From Serpens sp035497915 (GTDB taxonomy: Bacteria; Pseudomonadota; Gammaproteobacteria; Pseudomonadales; Pseudomonadaceae), in contig NZ_DATJCS010000025.1 of assembly GCF_035497915.1 (NCBI RefSeq), positions 101,451 to 165,450 on the forward strand: a stretch of DNA of 64,000 nt, written 5' to 3'. Positions 19,262 through 28,024 of this stretch are shown one piece after another. Below the pieces are notes generated by a model that was not told where the DNA came from, did not search any database, and saw only the letters and a program-made list of their open reading frames with translations. The position numbers were made by a program, and so were the translations under genes. How positions within the stretch are numbered: position 1 is the first letter of the stretch; every line of letters begins with the position of its first letter.

Positions 19262-20902
19262 CTATAGCGTGTCGACTTCCAGACTTTCCTCGTCCGGCTC
19301 GCCGCGCAGCTGGCGCAGGTAGCTGCGCCAGTGGTCGAGTACGGCCGAGGCCGGGCCGAGTTGCGGGTCGGACGGCTCATGGCCCTCGGCCTGCTCGCGC
19401 GCCGCCACCGCTTCGTAGGCCAGGGTGAAGGCGGCCTCCAGGTCGTCGGTCTGCTGCAGGGCGTCGGCGTACAGGGCCTGGCCGAAGTAGGTGTAGTCGT
19501 TTTCCTCGGTACAGCCGAACGAGGCGCGGTCGGCGCGGGCGGCGGTCATCAGCAGGGTGCGCTCGTCGAGCAGCGGCTCGATGAAGCCACCGGAGTAGCA
19601 GGCGGAGATCACCAGCACCTTGTAGCGGTCGGCCAGCGGCAGCAGCAGCTCGTTGAGCTCGCCGGGGGTCAGATCGAACAGTTCCAGGCGCGGCAGCTCC
19701 AGCTGCAGGGCATGTTCGGGCGAGCCATGGCTGGTCAGGTGGAGAAACAGCAGATCCTCCGGACCGCTGCGCTCGCCCAGCGCCTGCAGGGCGCGGCGCA
19801 GGTTCTCGCGGGTCGCCAGCACGCGGTCGGCGATACGGTCGCGGTGGTTGGCCAGCACCAGCTGGCCGCGGGCGCCGAAACGCTCGCGCAGCACCTGCGA
19901 GACACTCTCGGCCTCGCGCAGGAACACGCTCTGCCGGCCATCGCCGGCCAGTGTCAGGCTGTACAGCTCCATGGCCGGCGTGGAGGCGGGCAGGGCGTCG
20001 AGGGCCTCGCGCAGCAGGCGGCCCTGCTCGAGCAGCGCATGCTCCAGCGGGTCCGGCAGCGGCTGGCCATCTTCCTCGAACAGCCGCTCGCCACGCGCCC
20101 AGGTGCCGCTCAGTCGCTGGCCGCCGGCCAGGGTGAGCACGCCCTGACCCTCGAAGCGGCCATCGACCACCTCGCCCTGGTACTGATCGCCCTCGGCGTT
20201 CTTGTAGGCGGTCTTGCCGTGGGGCTGGCCGTCGCGGAACTGACCGTTCCAGGTCTCGCCCGAGGCCAGGGTGAGCATGCCTTCGCCATGGAACTGGTCG
20301 TCGTGGAACTCGCCGATGTACAGGGTGCCGTCGGCGCCCCGGTACTGGCCCTTGCCCTGCAGTCGGCCATGCTCGAACTGGCCGCTGAAGCGACTGCCGT
20401 CGGCATCGTGGCGCACGCCCTGGCCGTGGATCTCGCCGTCCTGGAACTGCCCCTGGTAACGGCTGCCGTCGTTCCACTCCAGCTGGCCGAGGCCGTGGTA
20501 GCGGTCGTTGCGGAATTCGCCGCGATAACGGCCGTCCGGCAGGTCCAGCTGGCCCTGGCCATGCAGGCGGCCGGCGAGAAACTCGCCGTGATAGCGGCCG
20601 CCATCGGCGTAGCTGAACACCCCCACGCCCTGGAACAGGCCGTGGGCGAAGCCGCCGGTGTATGCGTCGCCCGAGGCGCCGCGCCATTGGCCCTGGCCAT
20701 GGAACAGCCCCTCCTGGAACTCGCCTTCGTAGCGAGCGCCGTTGGCGTATTCGATGCGGCCCTGGCCATGCAGCAGACCGTCCAGCAGTTCGCCGTGGTA
20801 ACGGCCGCCATCGGGCAGCAGGGCATCGGCTGCCGGCGTCGGCGTGCGGTTGTCGCAGGCCGCCAGCAGGAGGAGAAACAGCAAAGGAAGGGACAGGCGC
20901 AT
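19262..20902 (-). CDS. MORN-repeat lipoprotein with C-terminal C13 (legumain/caspase-fold) peptidase domain
   Basis: This 546-residue protein starts MRLSLPLLFLLLLAACDN, a lipobox with lipidation at the cysteine, so it is membrane-anchored in the periplasm. Residues about 30-275 are some ten MORN repeats (GxYxGEFxxGxxHGxG), usually lipid or protein contact modules. The C-terminal half has LHLTSHGSPEH (catalytic His) and VLVISACYSGGF (catalytic Cys), the peptidase C13/caspase-fold dyad. It resembles known Pseudomonas proteins but the combination is little studied. The next gene on the other strand begins 98 bp away. Confidence 0.88.
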   Translation of the reverse strand: MRLSLPLLFLLLLAACDNRTPTPAADALLPDGGRYHGELLDGLLHGQGRIEYANGARYEGEFQEGLFHGQGQWRGASGDAYTGGFAHGLFQGVGVFSYADGGRYHGEFLAGRLHGQGQLDLPDGRYRGEFRNDRYHGLGQLEWNDGSRYQGQFQDGEIHGQGVRHDADGSRFSGQFEHGRLQGKGQYRGADGTLYIGEFHDDQFHGEGMLTLASGETWNGQFRDGQPHGKTAYKNAEGDQYQGEVVDGRFEGQGVLTLAGGQRLSGTWARGERLFEEDGQPLPDPLEHALLEQGRLLREALDALPASTPAMELYSLTLAGDGRQSVFLREAESVSQVLRERFGARGQLVLANHRDRIADRVLATRENLRRALQALGERSGPEDLLFLHLTSHGSPEHALQLELPRLELFDLTPGELNELLLPLADRYKVLVISACYSGGFIEPLLDERTLLMTAARADRASFGCTEENDYTYFGQALYADALQQTDDLEAAFTLAYEAVAAREQAEGHEPSDPQLGPASAVLDHWRSYLRQLRGEPDEESLEVDTL

Positions 20903-21000
20903 GCAGATTCCACTTTGCCATCATTAATGGGAAGGAGGGAGTATGCCGCATAGTGGGACGGCACGCCTATAATGCGCGGTCCGGATAATGAGGTAGCTCA

Positions 21001-21366
21001 ATGTTGGTATTGCGCGGACTGACCTGGCTGATTCTGTTCCAGCTGCTGGGTACGGTATTGAATGTGTTGCTGTTGCCAATCCTGCCCGGGCCGATCATCG
21101 GCCTGCTGCTGTTGCTGGGCTTCCTGGTGATGCGTGGCGAAGTGAGCGAATCGCTCAACCAGGGCTCTTCCCAGCTGCTGCGCTTCCTGCCCCTGTTTCT
21201 GATTCCGCCGGCGGTGGGCGTGATCGTCTATGCCGAGGCACTGGCCGCGGATTTCTGGGCCATCACGGTGACCCTGGTGCTGTCTCTGGCGGTGTCGATG
21301 GCCTTTGCCGGCTGGCTGATGCAGAAGCTCATCGACCGCCAGCAGGGCAAGGAGGGTGACGTATGA
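21001..21366 (+). CDS. CidA/LrgA-family membrane protein
   Basis: A 121-residue inner-membrane protein with four hydrophobic spans and the family signature LPGPIIGLLLLLGFLV followed by FLPLFLIPPAVGVI. The holin-like CidA/LrgA family works with LrgB-type partners in programmed lysis, murein hydrolase export or, in some species, pyruvate and carbon-overflow transport. The stop overlaps the next gene by ATGA, so the two are co-translated. Confidence 0.9.
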   Translation: MLVLRGLTWLILFQLLGTVLNVLLLPILPGPIIGLLLLLGFLVMRGEVSESLNQGSSQLLRFLPLFLIPPAVGVIVYAEALAADFWAITVTLVLSLAVSMAFAGWLMQKLIDRQQGKEGDV

Positions 21367-22079
21367 ACCTGGACTTCCCGGCCGCCTGGCAGGCGCTGAT
21401 CCACCATCCGCTGTTCGGCCTGGGCGTCACCCTGGGCGTCTACCAGCTGGCGGTGGTCGCCTACGAGCGCACCCGCTGGATTTTCCTGCAGCCGGTGCTG
21501 CTTTCCATGGTGCTGCTGGTGTGCCTGCTGCTGGCTACCGGCCTCGAATACGCGGAATACAGCACCAGCGTGTCGCCGCTGATCCTGTTGCTCGGCCCGT
21601 CCACCGTGGCGCTGGCCGTGCCGCTGTACCTCAACCTGCGGCGCATCCGTCAGCTGCTGGTGCCGATCCTGGTCACCCTGCTGGTCGCCGGGGTGTTCGC
21701 CACCGTCTTCGGCGTGCTGCTGGGCTGGCTGCTCGGCGCCGATCGGCTGGTGCTGATGACCCTGGCGCCCAAGTCGGTGACCTCGCCGATCGCCATGCTG
21801 GTGGCCGACGAGATCGGCGGCGTGGCGGCGCTGGCGGCGGTGTTCGTGATGATCACCGGTGTGCTGGGCGCGATGTTCGGCCCGGCGCTGCTCGACCTGT
21901 GCCGGGTGCGTCATCCGGCGGCGCGCGGCATGGCCATGGGCATGACCGCGCATGCCGTGGGCACCTCGCGCGCCCTGCAGGAAAGCGAGGAGTGCGGCGC
22001 CTTCTCGGCGCTGGCGATGAGCCTGATGGGCGTGGCCACCGCCGTGCTGCTGCCACTCCTGGTGGCGTTGATGGTCTGA
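21363..22079 (+). CDS. LrgB/CidB-family membrane protein
   Basis: A 238-residue protein with about six or seven hydrophobic segments and the family motifs LLGPSTVALAVPLY, LAPKSVTSPIAMLV and the C-terminal MTAHAVGTSRALQ. It is the constant partner of CidA/LrgA; together they form the antiholin/holin-like or transporter pair. It starts inside the previous gene's stop (ATGA). A LON-domain gene follows after 22 bp and may share the transcript. Confidence 0.92.
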   Translation: MNLDFPAAWQALIHHPLFGLGVTLGVYQLAVVAYERTRWIFLQPVLLSMVLLVCLLLATGLEYAEYSTSVSPLILLLGPSTVALAVPLYLNLRRIRQLLVPILVTLLVAGVFATVFGVLLGWLLGADRLVLMTLAPKSVTSPIAMLVADEIGGVAALAAVFVMITGVLGAMFGPALLDLCRVRHPAARGMAMGMTAHAVGTSRALQESEECGAFSALAMSLMGVATAVLLPLLVALMV

Positions 22080-22101
22080 TCCGGAACAGGAGGGCGCGCC
22101 G

Positions 22102-22683
22102 ATGACTCTGCCGCTGTTTCCGCTGGACACCGTGCTGTTCCCCGGCTGCAACCTGGATCTGCAGCTGTTCGAGCCGCGCTACCTGGACATGCTCAGCGCC
22201 TGCCTGAAGCGCGGCGAGGGGTTCGGCGTGGTGACGCTGCTCGAGGGATCGGAGGTCGGCCCGGCGCCGCGGGCCTATTCCGAGGTCGGGTGCGAGGCGC
22301 TGATCCGCGACTGGCGCCAGCAGAGCAACGGCCTGCTGGGCATCCGCGTGGAAGGCGGGCGACGCCTGCGGGTGGACAGCGTCCGTGTGCAGCCCGATCA
22401 GTTGACCCTGGGTGAGGTGCGCTGGCTGGAGGAAGGCGTCGACGCGCCGCTGGGCGGGGAGCACGCGGACCTGCGCCAACTGCTGCAGGTCCTGGTGGAG
22501 CATCCGCTGGTGGCCGCGCTGAACATGGCGAGGCCGGTGCACAGCTACGGGACACTGGCCGACCGGCTGGCCTACCTGCTGCCGTTCGAAAACGCCCGCA
22601 AGCTGCGCCTGCTCGAATGCCTCGACCCCCGCGAGCGCCTCGCGCTGCTGGATGAGTGGCTGGAGGCGCTGCAGGAGGAGTAG
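22102..22683 (+). CDS. LON N-terminal (substrate-binding) domain protein
   Basis: A 193-residue stand-alone version of the Lon substrate-recognition domain: it begins MTLPLFPLDTVLFPG, has the FEPRYLDML box and lacks any ATPase or peptidase part. Such proteins are widespread and poorly understood; some may act as adaptors. It is 22 bp downstream of the LrgB gene with GGAGGG before its ATG, so probably the third gene of that operon. Repeats follow. Confidence 0.88.
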   Translation: MTLPLFPLDTVLFPGCNLDLQLFEPRYLDMLSACLKRGEGFGVVTLLEGSEVGPAPRAYSEVGCEALIRDWRQQSNGLLGIRVEGGRRLRVDSVRVQPDQLTLGEVRWLEEGVDAPLGGEHADLRQLLQVLVEHPLVAALNMARPVHSYGTLADRLAYLLPFENARKLRLLECLDPRERLALLDEWLEALQEE

Positions 22684-22687
22684 GTGT

Positions 22688-22768
22688 CCTGTGGGGCCGG
22701 CTATACGGCGGCGTGCAAAGCTGAAATCCACGCCGCCGTCGGCCGGGATAAACCCGGCCCCACACGAG
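22688..22768. repeat. Bipartite REP-like repeat
   Basis: CCTGTGGGGCCGGCTATACGG and GGCCGGGATAAACCCGGCC (then CCACAC) flank an inner pair GGCGGCGTG/CACGCCGCC. It is the same family as 515-595 and follows the LON-domain gene. Confidence 0.75.
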
Positions 22769-22783
22769 TCCCGCAGCCCGCAG

Positions 22784-22809
22784 GGTGGACAACGCTTTCC
22801 TTGTCCACC
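22784..22809. repeat. GGTGGACAA/TTGTCCACC inverted repeat
   Basis: GGTGGACAA-cgctttcc-TTGTCCACC, 9-bp perfect arms. Sister copies are at 30619-30644 and 34464-34490. It lies between the convergent LON-domain and DedA-PAP2 genes and could act as a bidirectional hairpin. Confidence 0.75.
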
Positions 22810-22876
22810 ATTGGCCCCAGCGCCGCGCCTGATGGCGGCCAGGAAAGCGCTGGCCGCCCTGCGGGCGTGGGCTTCG

Positions 22877-24193
22877 CTAGTAGCGATACAACTCCAGCGC
22901 CGCCGGCAGCTCCCAGGTGGCGATGCCGCCGAGCAGCGCCAGGCAGGCCGGCAGGATCAGCCACCAGGCGTGCGCCGGCAGCGCCGCCAGCGGCGTACGC
23001 CACTGCAAAGTGGCCAGGCTGGCGCCGCACAGGGTGGCCGCCAGCAGCGCGCCGGCGATCACATCGCTCGGCCAATGCACGCCCAGGTAGACCCGCGACA
23101 GGGCGATCAGCGTGGCCGGAATGCAGGCCAGCAGTAGCCAGGTCAGACGCAGGCGTGGCGTCTGGCCACGGCCGGCCAGCACCCCCAGGCAGAGGAAGAA
23201 GGCGAACGCCGCCGAACTGTGGCCGCTGGGGAAGCTGTAGCTGCCCAGCGGGTCGAGCAGCACCTCGGGGCGCACGCGGGCGAACAGCGCCTTGAGCAGG
23301 CCGTTGGCCAGGGCCGTGCCGAGCAATGTGCCGATGGCCAGGGCCAGCGCCCGCCACTGGCGCAACACCAGTAACAGCAGGCACAGCAGCGCGCCGCAGT
23401 ACAGCTGGGTGCTGAAATCACCGAGCCGGGTGATCAGCACCATGGCGCGGTCCAGCCCGTCGCCGCGCACGCTCTGTACCAGCGCCAGCAGGCTCTGATC
23501 GAAGGCCGCCAGCCAGGGCCAGCCGATCATCAGCGCCGCCAGGCACAGCGCGCTGCCCCAGGCGGTCAGAGGGGTGGCCAGGCGCTGGCGGCGCAGGCTC
23601 AGCTGCACGGTGAAGGCCAGCAGCAGGCCCAATGCGGCGCCGATCACCCCGCTGGACAGCCAGAAACCCTCCGGCAGCGGCAGGCGCAAGGCTGCGCCGG
23701 TGGCCCAGCCCGGCAGCAGATAGGCGACTGACCAGCCGGCGGCGGCCACCGCGCTGATCAGCCAGAAGCGCAGGAAGGGCATGTCCAGCATGCCGGCGAG
23801 CATCGGCAGCATCGGGCGCAGCGGGCCGATGAAGCGCCCCAGCAGCAGGCTGGCGGCGCCGTAGCGCTGGAAGTGCAGCTCGGCGCTGATCAGCCATTCG
23901 GGATGCTGGCGCAGGCCGGGCAGGCGCCGGATGTTCTGGTGGAAGCGCCGGCCCAGCGCGTAGGACAGCAGGTCGCCGAGCAGCCCGCCGGCATAGCCGA
24001 GCAGCAGCACCTGCCACAGCTCCAGGGCGCCGCCGCCGGCCAGCACGGCGATGGCGAACAGCAGCAGCGTGCCGGGGATCAGCAGGCCGACCACCGCCAG
24101 GCATTCCAGGCAGGCCGCCAGGAAAATCGCCGCCCCCAGCCAGTGGGGATTCAGGCTGAGCCAGAGGTTGAGGCTGTCGATCCAGGCGTGCAT
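22877..24193 (-). CDS. DedA-PAP2 fusion membrane protein
   Basis: A 438-residue inner-membrane protein joining two families. The N-terminal half (about 1-200) is DedA/VTT-like with GLLIPGTLLLF, GYAGGLLGDLLSYALGR and GRFIGPLRPMLPMLAG, a lipid scramblase-type fold. The C-terminal half is a PAP2 phosphatase with KALFARVRPE, SYSFPSGHSS and SRVYLGVHWPSDV, the three motifs that hold phosphate and catalytic histidines facing the periplasm. Together they could flip and dephosphorylate a lipid carrier such as undecaprenyl diphosphate. Both motif sets look intact. Confidence 0.9.
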   Translation of the reverse strand: MHAWIDSLNLWLSLNPHWLGAAIFLAACLECLAVVGLLIPGTLLLFAIAVLAGGGALELWQVLLLGYAGGLLGDLLSYALGRRFHQNIRRLPGLRQHPEWLISAELHFQRYGAASLLLGRFIGPLRPMLPMLAGMLDMPFLRFWLISAVAAAGWSVAYLLPGWATGAALRLPLPEGFWLSSGVIGAALGLLLAFTVQLSLRRQRLATPLTAWGSALCLAALMIGWPWLAAFDQSLLALVQSVRGDGLDRAMVLITRLGDFSTQLYCGALLCLLLLVLRQWRALALAIGTLLGTALANGLLKALFARVRPEVLLDPLGSYSFPSGHSSAAFAFFLCLGVLAGRGQTPRLRLTWLLLACIPATLIALSRVYLGVHWPSDVIAGALLAATLCGASLATLQWRTPLAALPAHAWWLILPACLALLGGIATWELPAALELYRY

Positions 24194-24272
24194 CGGCGGC
24201 GGTCTCGCGCTTCGTCAAGGGCGCGAATGATAGCAGCCGCCGCATGGCGGCAAGCCAGGCTCCGGATCGCCT

Positions 24273-26240
24273 TCAGGCGTCGATATGGAACGCCTTGGCC
24301 GCCGCCTGCAGCTGCTGCGCCAGCGCCAGCAGCGCCTCGCTCTGCGCATGGGCGCTGGCGATGCGTTCCAGGTTGGCATGGCCAAGCTGGTGCAGCTCGG
24401 CGCTGTGGCGGTGGATGCGGCCGATCCCGGCGGACTGCTCGGCGGTGGCCGCCGCGATGCGCTGGGCCATCTGCACGCTGGCGCGGATGCCATCCACCAC
24501 CGTCTGCAGGGCGCCATCGGCGCTTTCCGCCTGGGCGGCGCTGTGTTCGGCCTGCGCCACCTGGCTGTGCATGGCCTGGCGCGCCTGCTCGGCGGCCTGC
24601 TGCAGGTGGCCGATGCGCCCGCGAATCTGCTCGGTGGCCTCGGCGCTGCGCCGTGCCAGTGCGCGTACTTCGTCGGCGACCACGGCGAAGCCGCGCCCGC
24701 TGTCGCCGGCGCGGGCCGCCTCGATGGCGGCGTTCAGCGCCAGCAGGTTGGTCTGCTCGGCGAGGGCGCCGATCACGTCCAGCACCTGTTCGATGGCGGC
24801 GCTTTCCTCGGCTAGTCGGGCGATGCCGTCGGCATTGCCGCGCACCGCCTGCACCAGGCTGTGCAGTTCCTCCAGGCTGCGGTCAATCACCCGCTGGCTC
24901 TGCTGAGTGGCGTCGCCGGCCAGGCGGCTGGCCTCGGCGGCCTGATCGGCGTCGCCGGCCACCTGCTGGATGCTCTGCTCCAAGGTACCGAGGGCCTCGT
25001 GCATCTGGCCGTCGCCCGCGGCCTGCCGCTCCGCGCTGGCGTGCAGCGCCTGGCTGAGTTCGGCCAGGCTGCGGCTGCTGGCATCCACCTGACCGGCGTG
25101 TCGGCGCAGCGTGTCGACCAGGCCGGACAGGTAATCGCGCAGGCGGTTGAGGGACTGGCCGATGCGCTGCACCTCGCCCAGCCAGGAATGCAGGCTGACC
25201 GGGCGGGTGAAATCCCCCTGGGCCCAGTGCTCCAGGGCGCCTTCCAGGGCCGCCAGCATCTGGGTGAGGTGCCGTTGCAGGGCGTAGGTCAGCAGTGCGG
25301 CGAACAGGATCAGGGCGATGGCGATGATCTGCAGGGTGCCGACCTCGGCCTGAATGCGCTGCTGTTCGCCGCGCACCAGCGGCTCCAGCGCGGTCAGGGC
25401 CTCGCGCAGCGCGGCGATGCGGGCCTCGCTGGTGTCGCGCAGCTGCTGGCGCTGCAGAATCAGCGCGCGGGTGCGCTCGAGTTCGGCCGGATAGCGCTGC
25501 ACCAGGCTGGCCAGCTCGCGCTTGAGGGCGATGCCGCGGTCTTCGCGGGCCGCGCTGTCCTCGCCGGCCTCCAGGCCGAGTAGCGCGGCGAAGCTGTCGT
25601 CGGCGGAGGCGCTGTCATCGCTCACTCCCAGCAAGGGCAACGCCTGCACGGCGTCGATCGCCCGGTGCAGGTCGGTGAGCGCCGGCGGCACCTCGTTCAG
25701 CAGATTGTCCCGACCGCTGGCCAGCAGCTGGGCGCGCGTCAGACCCAGGCGTTGCAGCTGCAGCGCGGCATCCAGCAGGCGCGGCGGGTAGGCCCGTGCG
25801 AGGCGCTCGTCGCCCTGCTCGGCATAGCGCGCCAGCTGTTCCAGGCCGGCGCTCATCTCGCGCTCGGCCTGGCTCAGCAAGCCCTGGGGGTCGCCGGCCA
25901 GCTTGCCGGCGGCCAGGAGGTCGCCATCGGCGAAACGCCGCAGGGCCTGCAGACTGGGACGCAGATCGTCGCCCAGGGCGGCGGGCAGGCCGGCCAGTTG
26001 GCTGCCGAAATGCGCCAGAGCCTCCTGCACCGCGCGGTGGCGCAGCGCGTCGCCGCCATCCAGGTAGCCGCCGATCTCGCCGGTCAGGCGCTGCAGTTGC
26101 TGGGACAGCACCAGGTACTGGCCCATCAGCTGCTGCGGGCGCTCCAGGGCGCGCTGCGACCACCAGAGCGTGGCGCCGAGCACCAGACAGACGGCCAGCA
26201 TCAGCAGGGTGATGGACGGGGTGAGCAGCTTCAGACGCAT
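24273..26240 (-). CDS. ctpL: Methyl-accepting chemotaxis protein, CtpL-like
   Basis: A 655-residue chemoreceptor: membrane segment MRLKLLTPSITLLMLAVCLVLG, a long helical periplasmic ligand domain (about 30-290), a second span, a HAMP-like linker and the signalling hairpin LAEQTNLLALNAAIEAARAG with flanking adaptation helices. The N-terminus and its position beside DUF2333-NUDIX-SUI1-speA suggest CtpL, the P. aeruginosa receptor for low phosphate; this identification is from memory and tentative. A Pho-box-like site 40 bp upstream agrees. I prefer the 26240 start (GAGG site); one at 26258 is possible. Confidence 0.75.
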   Translation of the reverse strand: MRLKLLTPSITLLMLAVCLVLGATLWWSQRALERPQQLMGQYLVLSQQLQRLTGEIGGYLDGGDALRHRAVQEALAHFGSQLAGLPAALGDDLRPSLQALRRFADGDLLAAGKLAGDPQGLLSQAEREMSAGLEQLARYAEQGDERLARAYPPRLLDAALQLQRLGLTRAQLLASGRDNLLNEVPPALTDLHRAIDAVQALPLLGVSDDSASADDSFAALLGLEAGEDSAAREDRGIALKRELASLVQRYPAELERTRALILQRQQLRDTSEARIAALREALTALEPLVRGEQQRIQAEVGTLQIIAIALILFAALLTYALQRHLTQMLAALEGALEHWAQGDFTRPVSLHSWLGEVQRIGQSLNRLRDYLSGLVDTLRRHAGQVDASSRSLAELSQALHASAERQAAGDGQMHEALGTLEQSIQQVAGDADQAAEASRLAGDATQQSQRVIDRSLEELHSLVQAVRGNADGIARLAEESAAIEQVLDVIGALAEQTNLLALNAAIEAARAGDSGRGFAVVADEVRALARRSAEATEQIRGRIGHLQQAAEQARQAMHSQVAQAEHSAAQAESADGALQTVVDGIRASVQMAQRIAAATAEQSAGIGRIHRHSAELHQLGHANLERIASAHAQSEALLALAQQLQAAAKAFHIDA

Positions 26241-26279
26241 CGTGGCCTCGGCGGGCATCGGGCGGGATGCCGGCAACAT

Positions 26280-26297
26280 ATGGCACTTTGATGACAT
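26280..26297 (-). promoter_or_regulatory. Putative Pho box
   Basis: On the minus strand ATGTCAT-CAAA-GTGCCAT gives two 7-bp direct repeats 11 bp apart, matching the layout of the PhoB consensus CTGTCAT-N4-CTGTCAT with 6/7 and 4/7 bases. The position about 40 bp before the receptor start suits a -35-replacing PhoB site. Confidence 0.5.
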
Positions 26298-26364
26298 TCT
26301 CGTGAACCCGACGAAGCTCGCAAAAAGTTCGGCCGGCAGGCCGGAACGGTTCCCGATATAGTGG

Positions 26365-26392
26365 TTCGAAACCGCTTCACAATCGTTTCGAA
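26365..26392. promoter_or_regulatory. Inverted repeat TTCGAAAC-N12-GTTTCGAA
   Basis: Perfect 8-bp arms, 12-bp spacer, in the divergent region 20 bp before the DUF2333 start. The spacing is suitable for a dimeric regulator, or for a leader hairpin of the DUF2333 mRNA. Confidence 0.5.
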
Positions 26393-26412
26393 AACCCTGG
26401 AAGGACATCGCC

Positions 26413-27441
26413 ATGCTGGACTGGAAAAACCGCAACAGCGGTTCGACTCCCCCGGAAACGCCTCCCCGTACTCGCCGCCAGCCTGGTGGCTGGCTGGGGC
26501 GCAGCCTGGCCATCCTGCTGGGCGTGGCGCTGCTGGTCAGCTGGGTGGTCGGCTGGTACTGGAGCCGCGAGCCGGCGGCCTTCCCGGTGCAGCAGCATGC
26601 CCAGGCCGCCGCCGAAGGCGCGCAGCGCCAACTGGTGCTCGGCTACACCACGGTGGAAACCCTGCGCCGCGTGGCCGGCACCCTGCTGGACAAGCCGGGT
26701 GGCTACCTGAGCAACGACATCGCCCCGCCGGGCCTGTGGCTGGACAACATGCCCAGTTGGGAATACGGCGTGCTGGTGCAGGTGCGCGACCTGTCCCGCG
26801 CGCTGCGCAAGGACTTCGCCCGTTCGCAGTCGCAGTCCACCGAGGACCCCGACCTGGCCAAGGCCGAGCCGCTGTTCCACTTCGACAACAAGAGCTGGGC
26901 CCTGCCGGCCACCGAGGGCGAGTACCGCGTGGCCATCCGCCATCTGGACAGCTACCTGGTCCGCCTGGCCGATCCGAACCAGCAGAACGCGCGCTTCTTC
27001 ACCCGCGCCGACAACCTCAATACCTGGCTGGGTGATGTGGCTACCCGTCTGGGCTCGCTGTCCCAGCGCCTGTCGGCCAGCATCGGCCGGGTGCGGCTGA
27101 ACCCCGAAGAGGGGCAGGTGAGCGAGGAGCGGGTGGAGACGCCCTGGCTGCAGATCGACAACGTGTTCTACGAGGCACGCGGCCAGGCCTGGGCGCTGTC
27201 GCACATGCTGCGCGCCATCGAGGTGGACTTCGCCGACGTGCTGGCCAAGAAGAACGCGCTGGTCAGCGTGCGGCAGATCATCCGCGAGCTGGAGGCGGCC
27301 CAGGAACCGCTGTGGAGCCCGGTGGTGCTCAACGGTAGTGGCTACGGCGTGCTGGCCAACCACTCGCTGGTGATCGCCAACTACATCTCGCGCGCCAACG
27401 CGGCGATCATCGACCTGCGCAACCTGCTGAGCCAGGGCTGA
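26413..27441 (+). CDS. DUF2333-family protein
   Basis: A 342-residue protein with one N-terminal membrane span (about 29-47, LGRSLAILLGVALLVSWVVG), then a mostly helical periplasmic domain rich in charged residues. It matches DUF2333, a Pseudomonas-conserved family of unknown role. It starts after AAGGACAT. Its stop overlaps the NUDIX gene start by one base, so they share a transcript, and the SUI1-like gene and speA follow in the same direction. Confidence 0.85.
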   Translation: MLDWKNRNSGSTPPETPPRTRRQPGGWLGRSLAILLGVALLVSWVVGWYWSREPAAFPVQQHAQAAAEGAQRQLVLGYTTVETLRRVAGTLLDKPGGYLSNDIAPPGLWLDNMPSWEYGVLVQVRDLSRALRKDFARSQSQSTEDPDLAKAEPLFHFDNKSWALPATEGEYRVAIRHLDSYLVRLADPNQQNARFFTRADNLNTWLGDVATRLGSLSQRLSASIGRVRLNPEEGQVSEERVETPWLQIDNVFYEARGQAWALSHMLRAIEVDFADVLAKKNALVSVRQIIRELEAAQEPLWSPVVLNGSGYGVLANHSLVIANYISRANAAIIDLRNLLSQG

Positions 27442-27968
27442 TGAGCATCACGCCCCAAGAGCATGCCCACCGCCAGGCCTCCGATCTGGAGCGGGTGGCC
27501 TGGGTGGACGAGGAGGACCGCCTGCTCGGTGCACTGCCGCGCGCCGAACTGCGAGAAAACGGGCGCATCGGGCGCGGCACCTTCGTCCTGCTGTTCAACA
27601 GCGCCGGCGAGCTGTGCGTGCATCGCCGCACCCTGAGCAAGGCGCTGTACCCCGGCTTCTGGGACGTGACCGCCGGCGGCATGGTCGGCCCCGACGAAAG
27701 CTACGCCGAGGCCGCCGCCCGCGAATTGCACGAGGAGCTGGGCATCGGCGGCGTGCCGCTGCAGGAGCACGGGCGCTTCTTCTTCGACGAACCGGGCAAT
27801 CGCCTGTGGGGCGCGGTGTTCTCGGCGGTCTCCGACGACCCGCTGCTGCTGCAGCCGGAGGAGGTGCTGGAAGCGTGCTTCATGCCGGTATCCGCCGTGC
27901 TGGCGCACAGTCAGCACGAGGCCTACTGCCCGGATTCGCTCGAAGCGCTGCGGCTGTTCCTGCGCTAG
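27441..27968 (+). CDS. NUDIX hydrolase (YfcD-like)
   Basis: A 175-residue NUDIX hydrolase with the signature GGMVGPDESYAEAAARELHE-ELGI carrying the metal-binding REXXEE glutamates. The head VDEEDRLLGALPRAELRENG resembles YfcD/isopentenyl-isomerase-like NUDIX enzymes. These cleave nucleoside-diphosphate-linked compounds; the substrate is not predictable. It overlaps DUF2333 by one base (TGATG). It is cytoplasmic. Confidence 0.9.
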   Translation: MSITPQEHAHRQASDLERVAWVDEEDRLLGALPRAELRENGRIGRGTFVLLFNSAGELCVHRRTLSKALYPGFWDVTAGGMVGPDESYAEAAARELHEELGIGGVPLQEHGRFFFDEPGNRLWGAVFSAVSDDPLLLQPEEVLEACFMPVSAVLAHSQHEAYCPDSLEALRLFLR

Positions 27969-28024
27969 GTCGGGCCGGGGCTTTCTCGCTAAACTGCCGC
28001 CCCGCGCTTTACCGAGGAATCGTC

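Noticed and set aside
26241..26513. N-terminal extension of the CtpL-like receptor to 26513
   Set aside because: It would cross the divergent promoter and the DUF2333 start; the family begins at the membrane segment near 26240.
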